From positions 496,001 to 560,000 of the forward strand of contig CATOTC010000001.1 of NCBI GenBank assembly GCA_951812975.1: 64,000 nt of DNA, in the 5' to 3' direction. Position numbers and translations under genes: made by a program. This document shows, in pieces, positions 26,012 through 34,536 of the stretch. Below the pieces are notes generated by a model, which saw nothing but the letters and a program-made list of their open reading frames with translations, was not told the DNA's origin and did not search any database. The stretch is from an uncultured Acidimicrobiales bacterium (GTDB lineage: Bacteria > Actinomycetota > Acidimicrobiia > Acidimicrobiales > Aldehydirespiratoraceae). The number at the start of each line of letters is the position of its first letter. Position 1 is the stretch's first letter.

Positions 26012-26251
26012 TCAGTCCTCGCTGCCGGTCGGGGGGCGGAGGTCGATGGTGAGAGTGAGGATTCCGTCGTCCAAGGACGCCTCGGCGTCACCGATGATCG
26101 CGAAATCCTGATAATCGGCCTGCGCTTGGGCAATGAAGAGTTGCCGCTCCTCGCCGCCGACAGGAGGAAGGTTGCGCTTCTTCACCGCCTCCGCCCGGTC
26201 GCGGAAACGTTCCAACATTGCGTCGAGATCAAGTCCTTCGTCCATGCCCAA
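26012..26251 (-). CDS. Small hypothetical protein coupled to an LLM oxidoreductase
   Basis: A 79-residue protein of unrecognised family. It has a charged helix (DLDAMLERFRDRAEAVKKR), a PPVGGEERQLFIAQAQADYQDFAIIGDA segment and a beta-rich C-terminus (DDGILTLTIDLRPP). No membrane segment or Cys is present. Its stop is one base from the start of the LLM oxidoreductase, so it may be an accessory or chaperone-like partner of that enzyme (inference from coupling only). Confidence 0.65.
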   Translation of the reverse strand: MGMDEGLDLDAMLERFRDRAEAVKKRNLPPVGGEERQLFIAQAQADYQDFAIIGDAEASLDDGILTLTIDLRPPTGSED

Positions 26252-26287
26252 CCGTAACCCGCACGCCGAGCGCGAAACTAGCCCTGA

Positions 26288-26632
26288 TCAATCGGTCTTC
26301 GGGGCAGGGTCGACAGTCTCGGTCCTCGCCCGATGGTCGGCGAGCCGTTTGGTCGCGATCCGCAGCCTCCGAGAAGGGATCGTGTGCCACCAGTACGCAA
26401 TGAGCAGAACCGACATCACCGCGGCGATCGCGATCAGTGTTCGACGGGCCCGGTCGATCCCAGCCTGGTTCTTGTCGAAGTCAATACCGTCAGAAGTGTC
26501 GACTTCGCCCTCGGTCTGGGCGACAGGATTGATCGTCGGCCCGTCGTCATCGTCCTGAGCAGCCGCAACACCTCCAGACAGCACCGCACCGACCATCACC
26601 AGTGCCACAGCGCCTGCCCGGACCCATTTCAT
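26288..26632 (-). CDS. Hypothetical secreted/membrane protein
   Basis: A 114-residue protein with an N-terminal signal peptide (KWVRAGAVALVMVGAVLSGGVAAAQ, cleavage likely after AAA), an acidic DDDD linker, and a second transmembrane segment (TLIAIAAVMSVLLIAYWW, about residues 66-83) followed by a basic cytoplasmic tail. It is predicted to have a short extracytoplasmic loop and a cytoplasmic C-terminus. No family is recognised. Confidence 0.65.
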   Translation of the reverse strand: MKWVRAGAVALVMVGAVLSGGVAAAQDDDDGPTINPVAQTEGEVDTSDGIDFDKNQAGIDRARRTLIAIAAVMSVLLIAYWWHTIPSRRLRIATKRLADHRARTETVDPAPKTD

Positions 26633-26702
26633 TCAGCTGACGGTATCGGGTTTCGCCCGCCCTGTTGACAACGCAGGCCCTCCCGACACCGTGGGCCAAC
26701 GC

Positions 26703-27890
26703 TCAGGAGAACGCAGCGAGGGCTTGGGTCAGGTCTGCGATGAGATCGTCAGCGTGCTCCAACCCACAAGAGATCCGGACAGTTCCATCCTCAATACCTG
26801 CTGCAGCGAGTTCAGATGACAACAACCCCGTGTGGGTCGTCGTCACCGGATGGGTCACCAGCGTCTCGGGGCCGCCCAGGGAGGTGGCTCGCTGAACCAG
26901 TCGCAAGCGGTCAATGAAACCGGCAGCCGCCTCGAGACCCCCGGCGAGGTCGAACGTGATGAGCCCACCGGGCAGATCAAGCTGTCGCTGAGCCAGCTCG
27001 TATTGGGGGTGCGACTCCAAGCCCGGGTAGAACACCGCATTCACCGCGGGATGCGACTCCAGCATCGCCGCCAACGCCGTCGCCGTCTCGGTCTGCTGCT
27101 GAACACGGATGGGCAGCGTCCGGATTCCCCGCAGACCGTTGAGCGCGTCGAAGGGCGACGCAGTTGCGCCGGCCAGGATGGCGAAGCCGCGGATCCAGGC
27201 GATCAACTCCTCGCTCCCCGACACCACCCCGAGGATCGCGTCGTTGTGGCCCGCGATCGCCTTGGTCGCCGAGTGAACGACCAGGTCCACGCCGTACTCC
27301 AAGGGCCGCTGGGCGATCGGTGTGGCGAACGTCGAATCGACCACAGTCACAGGCCCCTTGACGGCGCCGAGCAAATCGAGGTCGACCAGGGCCAGCTTCG
27401 GATTGGCCGGCGACTCCGCGAGCACGAGCGTGGTCTTCCCCGGGACCACCGCGGCCTCGAACGCCCCGGGAACCGTGCCGTCGACGAAGGTGACGTCTAT
27501 GCCGAAACGCGGACACACCGCCTGAAGCAACATCTGCGTGTGCGAATAGATCTGCGACGCAGCGACGATGTGGTCCCCCGAAGAACACAACGCCAACACG
27601 ACCGCGCTCACCGCTCCCATGCCCGAGGCGAACGCCCTCGACGCCTCGGCGCCCTCGAGTTCCGCCATGGCGTGCTCAAAATCCGACACCGTCGGGTTGG
27701 AGTTGCGACCATAGAACTTCGGGTCGGTGGTGTCGCCGGCCAACTGTCGGGCATGGTCGAACCCGCCAGCCACGAAGGCACTGCTGGACCACAACAACGG
27801 TGCCAGCGCGGTGTCGTTGTGGACCCGGCCCGCTCTCACCGCAACGGTGCGAGCGTCATAGTCCGGATCGACCTTCGGTTGCTGGGTCAC
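26703..27890 (-). CDS. Cys/Met metabolism PLP-dependent enzyme (O-acetylhomoserine sulfhydrylase / cystathionine gamma-synthase type)
   Basis: A 395-residue fold-type I PLP enzyme. Diagnostic segments are YGRNSNPTVSDFEHAMAELEGAEA, FASGMGAVSAV, the cofactor Lys in HSATKAIAGHND, and a C-terminal VTHPVTTTH with an arginine-bearing RISCGLE. It follows metX with a 4-bp ATGA overlap, so it most likely uses O-acetylhomoserine to make homocysteine (direct sulfhydrylation) or cystathionine. The exact choice between metY- and metB-type activity is unresolved. Both genes lie behind a SAM riboswitch. Confidence 0.9.
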   Translation of the reverse strand: MTQQPKVDPDYDARTVAVRAGRVHNDTALAPLLWSSSAFVAGGFDHARQLAGDTTDPKFYGRNSNPTVSDFEHAMAELEGAEASRAFASGMGAVSAVVLALCSSGDHIVAASQIYSHTQMLLQAVCPRFGIDVTFVDGTVPGAFEAAVVPGKTTLVLAESPANPKLALVDLDLLGAVKGPVTVVDSTFATPIAQRPLEYGVDLVVHSATKAIAGHNDAILGVVSGSEELIAWIRGFAILAGATASPFDALNGLRGIRTLPIRVQQQTETATALAAMLESHPAVNAVFYPGLESHPQYELAQRQLDLPGGLITFDLAGGLEAAAGFIDRLRLVQRATSLGGPETLVTHPVTTTHTGLLSSELAAAGIEDGTVRISCGLEHADDLIADLTQALAAFS

Positions 27891-29101
27891 GCCGATGCTT
27901 CGGTTTGCGCGATCGCATCGTGGACCAAAGGACCCAGAAGCGAAGACTCGAGCAGGAAACCGTCGTGTCCCTGCGGGCTGTCGAGAATGTGGTACTCGCA
28001 GCGACCGCCCACCGAGACGACGCCGTCGCGGATCGCGGCCTGCTGGTACGGGGGATAGAGGATGTCTGAATTGATCGAAGCGGTGAACACCGGACTCGAC
28101 AGCCTCGAGAACGCGGCCTCGATGCCTCCACGGCCTCGGCCGATGTCGTGAAGGTCCATCGCCTTGCTCAACACCAGGAACGTGTTGGCATCGAAGCGGC
28201 GCACCAGTTTCTGACCGTGATGATCCAGATACGACTCCACCTGGTATCGGCCCCAGTGCTCAAGCTCATTGCGCTGATCGATGTGCTGACGGCCGAACCG
28301 CTGATCGAAGACCACCGAGGTCCGATAGGTGATCTGCGAGATCTCACGCGCCAGTGCCAGACCCGCCCACGGCCCCTTCCCCGCAGGAGCGTCGTAATAG
28401 TCGCCGTTGTTGAAGAGCGGGTCGTTGACGATCGCCAACCGCTCGACCGCGCTCCACGCGATCTGTTGGGGGCTCGCAGCCGCGCAGGTCGCAAGCGGCA
28501 TCAACAACCGGACCCGGTCACCGAACATCACGCCCCACTCGAGGACCTGCATGCCGCCCAGCGAACCACCCACGACGGCGAGCCACTTGCCGACGCCCAG
28601 CCGGTCGGCGAGCCGACGCTGAGTGCGGACCATGTCACGGATCGTGACCTGGGGAAACCGCGCCGCATAGGGCCGGTCCTCGCCCGGCACGTCGCTCGAC
28701 GGACCGGTGCTCCCCTGACAACCACCCAAGACGTTGGCGCAGACCACGAACCAGCGGTCCGTGTCGATCGCCTTTTGAGGCCCGATGAACTCGTCCCACC
28801 AGCCGTCGCCCACATGTCCCGGCGAGATCGGACCGGCCGCATGGGAATCGCCGGTCAGAGCGTGACAGACGAGCACCCCGTTCGAACCGTCGGCGTTGAG
28901 CTCACCCCACGTCTCATAGGCCAGGGTGATCTCCTCGAGCCTGCCCCCCGCCTCCAGAGCGAACGGGCGACCGTCGGTGATCGTCATGAAACGCCGCTGC
29001 CCCACCGGATCGCCGGGACGCCACGCACCGGAGGCCACAAGGTTGGGCGCGAACCTTTCAGCGGCGTCGTAACGCAGTGGGCGGTGGTCGGGGTCGTGCA
29101 C
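27887..29101 (-). CDS. metX: Homoserine O-acetyltransferase
   Basis: An alpha/beta-hydrolase-fold acyltransferase that makes O-acetylhomoserine in methionine synthesis. Signature segments are LAYETWGELNADGSNGVLVCHALTGDSH, the nucleophile region VVGGSLGGMQVLEW, NVLGGCQGSTGPSS, and the C-terminal His in LDSPQGHDGFLLE with Asp upstream. The GTG at 29101 (404 residues) is preferred because GAG lies about 8-10 bases upstream and it leaves room for a riboswitch expression platform. A GTG at 29155 (422 residues) lacks a ribosome binding site. It overlaps the downstream PLP enzyme gene. Confidence 0.93.
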   Translation of the reverse strand: MHDPDHRPLRYDAAERFAPNLVASGAWRPGDPVGQRRFMTITDGRPFALEAGGRLEEITLAYETWGELNADGSNGVLVCHALTGDSHAAGPISPGHVGDGWWDEFIGPQKAIDTDRWFVVCANVLGGCQGSTGPSSDVPGEDRPYAARFPQVTIRDMVRTQRRLADRLGVGKWLAVVGGSLGGMQVLEWGVMFGDRVRLLMPLATCAAASPQQIAWSAVERLAIVNDPLFNNGDYYDAPAGKGPWAGLALAREISQITYRTSVVFDQRFGRQHIDQRNELEHWGRYQVESYLDHHGQKLVRRFDANTFLVLSKAMDLHDIGRGRGGIEAAFSRLSSPVFTASINSDILYPPYQQAAIRDGVVSVGGRCEYHILDSPQGHDGFLLESSLLGPLVHDAIAQTEASA

Positions 29102-29170
29102 TGTTGATCTCGTCGGTGCCTTCCGTTGCCCTTGGCGACCGGTTTTGCCGGACACTTTGTTGCGACGTCT

Positions 29171-29284
29171 CTAAGAGCCGAAGCCACATTCCCACCGAAG
29201 CGGGCGGGGCACCTTGGGCATCCGATCCCAGGTTGCCGGAATCGAACAACTCAACCGGGGTTGCGCTGCGCGAATCACTCTAAA
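29171..29284 (-). promoter_or_regulatory. SAM riboswitch (SAM-I/SAM-IV clan) ahead of metX
   Basis: On the minus strand the leader shows: P1 arms TTTAGAG (29278-29284) and CTCTTAG (29171-29177); P2 GATTCG/CGATTC with one U-U mismatch around a CAACCCCGGTTG sub-hairpin; the conserved CCGGCAACC (29231-29239); P3 TGGG/CCCA (29215-29230); AAGGTGCC (29208-29215); and a CCCGC-TTCG-GTGGG hairpin (29191-29204). The order and the GGCAACC and AAGGTGCC motifs match SAM riboswitches of the S-box clan, with an actinobacterial SAM-IV-like core. It should turn metX off when SAM is plentiful. Confidence 0.8.
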
Positions 29285-29322
29285 TGTTGACCTCTACTCT
29301 ACCGTTTGGGATCAGCCGAACG

Positions 29323-30504
29323 TCAACCGGTTTCCACAGCGGCAGGATCCCACCCGGCCAGATCGGCGAGCCGCTCATCGTTGGAGAACATCTCGGTCAA
29401 CGGCGCGACTACGTCGATCCGCTTCTGGAGCCGCTTGATCTCCAACTCCTCGTCCCAGACCGACAGCGTGACGACAAGCCCGGTCCCGCCCGCACGGGCA
29501 GTCCGGCCGGCGCGGTGCAGATACGTCTTGTGGTCCGAGGGCGGGTCGTAGTGGAGGACAACGTCGATGTCGTCCACATGGATACCCCGCGCCGCCACGT
29601 CGGTGGCAACCAACGCCCGGAGTCTGCCGTTGCTGAAATCCCGCAGCGACTTCTCCCTGTTGCTCTGGCGCAGGTCACCATGGATCGCAGCCGCCTTCAC
29701 ACCATTCTGCACGAGGTCACGGGCCAGGCGATCAGCCATCACCTTGGTGCTGGTGAACATGATCGTGCGGTCCGCCGAACGGGCAATAGCGGCAGCGACC
29801 TTCGCCTTGTCCATCTTGTGAACCGCAACGAAGCGATGGGTCATCTCTTTCGCGGTGATCTCCGGTTCGACCACCTCGTGCATCACCGGATCGTGTTGAT
29901 AACGACGGATCAGCGAATTGACCACACCGTCGAGCGTGGCCGAGAAGAGCAGCGTCTGACGGTCCGAACGCACGTTGCGCAGGATCCACTCGACCTGGGG
30001 TAAGAACCCCATGTCGGCCATCCGATCAGCCTCATCGACCACGACATGGGCCACGCCCTCTACAGAAATCGCCTCGCGTTCGATCAGGTCGATCATCCGC
30101 CCCGGGGTTGCAACCACCAGATCGATCCCCGACCGCAACCTCTCGATCTGCTTCTCGATCGGGGCGCCCCCGTAGACGGCCAGCAACTTTCGACTCACGG
30201 CCTTGCCTGCCGGCGCCAGTTCATCACACACCTGGCTGGCCAGTTCCCGAGTCGGAACCAGGACCAGTCCCGTCGGGAGCTTGGGGCGTGCGCGGCGCAT
30301 GCACTGGAGCACCGGAAGACCGAAGGCGAGTGTCTTGCCCGAACCCGTCTTGGCCTTGCCGCAGACGTCACGCCCTGCGAGCGCATCGGGGATCGTCAGT
30401 TCCTGCACCGGGAAGGGAGAGTAGATTCCCTTGCGGGCGAGCACCTCGACAATCTCGTGGCGCAGGCCCAAGTCCGTGAAGGAGGAAGAATCGGAAAGCG
30501 CCAT
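29323..30504 (-). CDS. DEAD-box RNA helicase
   Basis: A 393-residue ATP-dependent RNA helicase: Q-motif region FPVQELTIPDALAGRD, AKTGSGKT (Walker A), PTRELASQV, TPGRMIDL, VVDEADRMADMGF (DEAD variant), FSATLDG, and C-terminal TSTKVMAD, DVAARGIHVDDIDVVLHYD and HRAGRTARAG. It unwinds structured RNA, for example in ribosome assembly or mRNA decay, in the cytoplasm. It lacks the long C-terminal RNA-binding extension of DeaD/CsdA, so it is closer to RhlE-type minimal helicases. It starts seven bases after the ATL stop. Confidence 0.93.
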   Translation of the reverse strand: MALSDSSSFTDLGLRHEIVEVLARKGIYSPFPVQELTIPDALAGRDVCGKAKTGSGKTLAFGLPVLQCMRRARPKLPTGLVLVPTRELASQVCDELAPAGKAVSRKLLAVYGGAPIEKQIERLRSGIDLVVATPGRMIDLIEREAISVEGVAHVVVDEADRMADMGFLPQVEWILRNVRSDRQTLLFSATLDGVVNSLIRRYQHDPVMHEVVEPEITAKEMTHRFVAVHKMDKAKVAAAIARSADRTIMFTSTKVMADRLARDLVQNGVKAAAIHGDLRQSNREKSLRDFSNGRLRALVATDVAARGIHVDDIDVVLHYDPPSDHKTYLHRAGRTARAGGTGLVVTLSVWDEELEIKRLQKRIDVVAPLTEMFSNDERLADLAGWDPAAVETG

Positions 30505-30511
30505 TACCCGC

Positions 30512-30814
30512 TCAAGGGTAGCGGGACAACCCCCGGACACGGCCTTCGACGACTTCCACACCCTCCGCGCGCAGCCGCTTGGCCTGTTCGGTTTCGCAGC
30601 GGGGCGCCAAACGGCCCGTGGCCGTCACGACCCGCCACCAACAGAGATCCGCGTCCGACAGACGGCTCAACAGCGACCCGACCGCGCGGGCCGCACCCGG
30701 ATATCCCGCCTCGGCTGCGACCTCGCCGTAGGTCACCACATCACCCTCACTGAGACGCTCCAAAACAGCCGCTACATCGGTCTCGAAGCGGGTCCAACCC
30801 GAGCGATCGCCCAC
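30512..30814 (-). CDS. Alkyltransferase-like protein (ATL, MGMT family without the acceptor Cys)
   Basis: A 100-residue MGMT-domain protein: VAAVLERLSEGDVVTYGEVAAEAGYPGAARAVGSLLSR and the DNA-lesion pocket motif CWWRVV. In O6-methylguanine methyltransferases this segment is PCHRV with the reactive Cys; here Trp takes its place, as in ATL proteins, which bind O6-alkylguanine and hand the lesion to nucleotide excision repair (known for the family). The GTG at 30814 gives the usual ATL length; a longer frame would overlap the whole end of lgt. It is followed by the DEAD-box gene. Confidence 0.82.
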   Translation of the reverse strand: MGDRSGWTRFETDVAAVLERLSEGDVVTYGEVAAEAGYPGAARAVGSLLSRLSDADLCWWRVVTATGRLAPRCETEQAKRLRAEGVEVVEGRVRGLSRYP

Positions 30815-30824
30815 CTCGGCGGTC

Positions 30825-31745
30825 TCAGCCCTCAGGGTGTCGGTCCTCGGCGAGAACGTCGGCGTCGGCGTCGGTCGGTCCCGCCTCTTCGTTGAGATCA
30901 TCGGCGGCATCCTCATCCCCGGAGTCGCCGCCGACGTCCTCGGTGGCCGGGGCATCGCCTTTTGGGCGGCGTCCACGCAGCATCAGCCATCCTGCAGCGA
31001 TCACGATACCGACGACGCTCATCCAGATATTGACCCGCACCCCGGCAATCTCGGTGGCGGGATCGACCCGCACCGTCTCCAGCCAGAGCCGAATCAGCAG
31101 GTAACCGAGCACGTAGACCGCCAACAGTCCACCGGCCCGAAGTTTCTTGGTCTTGTCGACCCAGATCAGGAACAGGACCAATCCGAAGTTCCACAACGAC
31201 TCGTAAAGGAACGTCGGATGAAAGGTCTCCACGCCGCTGTAACCACGAGCTGCCGCATGCCGCTCGTCGATCTCCAGCGCCCATGGCAGATCTGAGGGGC
31301 CACCGAAGAGCTCCTGATTGAACCAGTTCCCCCAACGTCCGATCGCCTGGGCCAGAGGCAGGCCCGGAACGACGGCATCGACCATGTTGGGCCTGTCCCA
31401 GGATCTGCGATGCATGATCCAGACTCCGACCAGGACGCCGGCCGCCATACCACCGGGGATGCCCAGACCCCCCTCCCACAGCTTGAACGGCTCCGCCCAT
31501 CCCTCGTCGAACCGCCAATCGGTGAGCACGTGGTAGACGCGCGAACCGATGAGCCCGGCAGGCACACACCACACGGCCAGCGAGGTGACGTCGTCACGAC
31601 TGCCGCCGCGGGCCTCCCAGCGCCTCTGGGAGAGCCAGACCGCGGCGATGACGCCAAGAGCGATCATCAACCCGTAGGCCCTGATCGACAACGGACCGAT
31701 CTCCAGGTAGCTCTGAGACGGACTGGGGATCGAAGCGACGAACAT
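30825..31745 (-). CDS. lgt: Prolipoprotein diacylglyceryl transferase
   Basis: An integral membrane enzyme that adds diacylglycerol from phosphatidylglycerol to the lipobox Cys of prolipoproteins. Several membrane segments and the Lgt signature GRWGNWFNQELFGGPS (about residues 138-153) are present, with HPTFLYES further on. The last 55 residues form an acidic Asp/Glu-rich cytoplasmic tail not found in E. coli Lgt, but seen in actinobacterial versions. Its end lies 10 bp from the ATL start. Confidence 0.95.
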   Translation of the reverse strand: MFVASIPSPSQSYLEIGPLSIRAYGLMIALGVIAAVWLSQRRWEARGGSRDDVTSLAVWCVPAGLIGSRVYHVLTDWRFDEGWAEPFKLWEGGLGIPGGMAAGVLVGVWIMHRRSWDRPNMVDAVVPGLPLAQAIGRWGNWFNQELFGGPSDLPWALEIDERHAAARGYSGVETFHPTFLYESLWNFGLVLFLIWVDKTKKLRAGGLLAVYVLGYLLIRLWLETVRVDPATEIAGVRVNIWMSVVGIVIAAGWLMLRGRRPKGDAPATEDVGGDSGDEDAADDLNEEAGPTDADADVLAEDRHPEG

Positions 31746-31766
31746 GGTGGGCGTAGCCTATTGCCG

Positions 31767-33563
31767 CTATTGCGTCAGCAACCGGTCTCTGGCAGTTTCC
31801 AGGTCAGCGGCGCCGGCGGTCACCGCTGCCAGCATTCCAGGGACCCGCGCCAGCCGGTTCGCCGAAAAGAACCGGGCCAGAACCGCTCGGTCGGTCGCCA
31901 CATCGTCGCCGAGGGCAGGATCAGAACTGCCGGCGGCGATGATTGATCCGTCGGTGAGTGCCTGACCAGCCGTGGTGACAGCCAGCATCTCCAGGTAGGC
32001 AGTGGCCCCCGCGAGCGCATCGGACCGGTCAGAACGCAGCTTCTCGAGGAGCCACTCGGTCGCAGCCGCAACTGCAGAATGCGCGGCGCCGAGATGCTCG
32101 GCAACCGCCTTCAGACCCGGGAGTTCAGCCGCCGATTCAATCGTGGATGCAATCGATGCCAACAGGTCCGCCACGACTCCGCCGCCGCGCATCGGCAGTT
32201 TCCGACCAACCAGATCCAGCGCCTGAATACCATTGGTGCCCTCATAGATCGGGGCGATGCGGGCATCACGGAAATGCTGGGCCGCGCCGGTCTCCTCGAT
32301 GTAGCCCATACCGCCGTGCACCTGAATCCCGACACTGGTGAGCTCACAGCCGAGATCGGTACACCACGCCTTCGACAACGGGGTCAGCAACTCAGCACGC
32401 TCCGAGTACCTCGTGCGGGCAGCTTCATCGGGGCCTCTCGCCGCCAAATCGAGTGCCTCGGCGTTGCGGTAGCAGAGGCCCCGCATCGCCGCGGTCGCCG
32501 AGCGCATGTCAAGGAGCATCCTCTGGACGTCGGGATGCTCGACAATGGCCGACGACTCGCCGGCGGGAGTCCCCGGCGCCCGACCCTGACGACGTTGCAG
32601 CGCATATTCCAGGGCCTGCTGATAGGCACGTTCCGCCAACGCCACCCCCTCCAGACCGACCGACAGTCGGGCATTGTTCATCATCGTGAACATTGCGGAC
32701 ATCCCAGCGTTCTCCTTGTCGACCAGGTAGCCGGTCGCGCCACCCCCGTCGCCGAAGGCCATCACGCAGGTCGGGCTCGCGTGGATTCCCAGCTTGTGCT
32801 CGATCGACACGCAACGGACATCGTTGCGCTCGCCCAAGGACCCGTCGTCGTTGACGAGGAACTTCGGGACGATGAACAAGCTGATACCGCTCGTGCCCGC
32901 AGGTGCTCGGGGAGTGCGGGCCAGCACCATGTGAATGATGTTCTCCGCCATGTCGTGTTCGCCCCAGGTGATGAAGATCTTCTGGCCGACAATCCGCCAG
33001 GTGCCGTCGCCTTCGGGACGGGCCCTGCAGGTCAACGCCCCCACGTCCGAGCCCGCCTGCGGCTCGGTCAGGTTCATGGTCCCCGACCACTCCCCCGTCA
33101 CCATCTTCGGCAGGTAGGTCTCCCGCTGGGACTCCGAACCATGATGAATCAGAGCGTCGATCGCCGCCTGGGTCAACAGCGGACACAACGAGTAGCCCAT
33201 GTTGGCTGACGCCAGCATCTCCTGAACCGCGATGCCCAGCAGCCACGGAAACCCGCCGCCGCCGTGCTCGGCGGGCAAGGCGACCCCGTTCCAACCGGCC
33301 GCCACATGCTGCTCGTAAACCTTGGCGAGACCCGGAGCGGCCGTTACCGAACCGTCCTCGTTGCGCTGGGACCCGACCAGGTCGCCGTCACGGTTGGTGG
33401 GCGCCACCACCTGTTCAAAGAACCGGGCCGACTCATCGAGGAGCCCGTCCACCAGGTCGGGGTCCGAGTGCTCGAAGCCCTCGAGACTCCCCAGCGCGTC
33501 CAGATCCGCGACGTGCCGGAGTGTGAAACGGATCTCCTCAAGAGGCGCCCTGTATTCGGTCAT
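31767..33563 (-). CDS. Acyl-CoA dehydrogenase (large, C-terminal extension type)
   Basis: A 598-residue acyl-CoA dehydrogenase: [75 protein letters not shown] (spread over about residues 410-455), then an extra helical C-terminal domain of about 120 residues. This layout matches the large ACADs that act on long-chain or aryl-CoA substrates (for example the dimethylsulfoniopropionate-pathway DmdC type). It uses FAD and passes electrons to ETF. The start overlaps the end of the YihY gene by 26 bp. Confidence 0.92.
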   Translation of the reverse strand: [598 protein letters not shown]

Positions 33564-34503
33564 CAGCCGAGCGTATCCTGCGCCACCGTCGAGTTTTGTT
33601 GCGCGGCTCGCGATCCAGCGGAATCCCCAGGCGGGTCGCGAACAGCGAATTGACCTCCGCACCCACCAACAACCCCATAGCCATCAGATACAGCCAGAAC
33701 AGCAGGCTCAACGCACCGCCCAGAAACCCGAACACGACATTCGCTCCCTCCGAGACGATGCTGAGGTAGGTGCTGAACCCGACCGAGACGACCGCCCACC
33801 AGACCGCAGCCAGCAACGCTCCTGGAAACTCAATCTTCCAAGGGGCGTGGTGGTTGGGCGCGATGTGATACACGATTGCGGCCCACCCCACCATCACCAG
33901 GAACACGACAGGCCATCTCAGCCAGTTCCACAGAGTCACGTATTGCCCGCTGACACCGAAGGTCTCGCTGAGCCGCTCGCCCTCCCCGAAGAGCGGTCCG
34001 ACCACCAGAGCCACCATCACCACGACGGCAACGACGAGCGACACCAGTGCTATACCGAAGCCGACCAGGCGAGTGGAGATCCAACCTCGCGTATGGTCAT
34101 GGTCGTAGGCGATGTCCAGCGCGCCCACCACCGCGATGAAACCGCGTGTAGCCGCATAGACGGCGAGCACCGCACCAATGGTCAACGCACCAGCGCTGCT
34201 CCCCTCGAAGAGGTCGTTGACGGTCGCCTCGAGTGTGTTGTCACCACCGAAGACCCTGACAATCTGTTCGACGATCCAGTCCTCGACATCCTGCGCGGCG
34301 TCGGCGCTGATGATCGCGTCAATCGATCCGAGCAGCGCAGCCAACACGATCAGCGCAGGGAAGAAGCTCAACAGGGCAAAGAAGGCGATCTCCGCAGACA
34401 GTCCGCCGACACGGTCGCGCGATATCTCATCGATGAGCGCCCGCACCAGCTCAACGGGGGTCCGGAGCGCGTCCCGTGCATACTGCCTCACCCCGAAGTA
34501 CAT
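33538..34503 (-). CDS. YihY/UPF0761 family membrane protein
   Basis: A 321-residue integral membrane protein of the YihY (BrkB-like) family, with about six hydrophobic helices, including FFALLSFFPALIVLAALLG, VSLVVAVVVMVALVVGPLF and VVFLVMVGWAAIVYHIAPN. The family position EIAFFALLSFFP is recognisable. Molecular function is unknown; the old RNase BN assignment was withdrawn. A cytoplasmic basic tail follows. It is divergent from gpgS across 33 bp. Confidence 0.88.
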   Translation of the reverse strand: MYFGVRQYARDALRTPVELVRALIDEISRDRVGGLSAEIAFFALLSFFPALIVLAALLGSIDAIISADAAQDVEDWIVEQIVRVFGGDNTLEATVNDLFEGSSAGALTIGAVLAVYAATRGFIAVVGALDIAYDHDHTRGWISTRLVGFGIALVSLVVAVVVMVALVVGPLFGEGERLSETFGVSGQYVTLWNWLRWPVVFLVMVGWAAIVYHIAPNHHAPWKIEFPGALLAAVWWAVVSVGFSTYLSIVSEGANVVFGFLGGALSLLFWLYLMAMGLLVGAEVNSLFATRLGIPLDREPRNKTRRWRRIRSADDRIQGAS

Positions 34504-34536
34504 TGCTTCGAGGCTACGTGTTGGGATGGAACTCGC

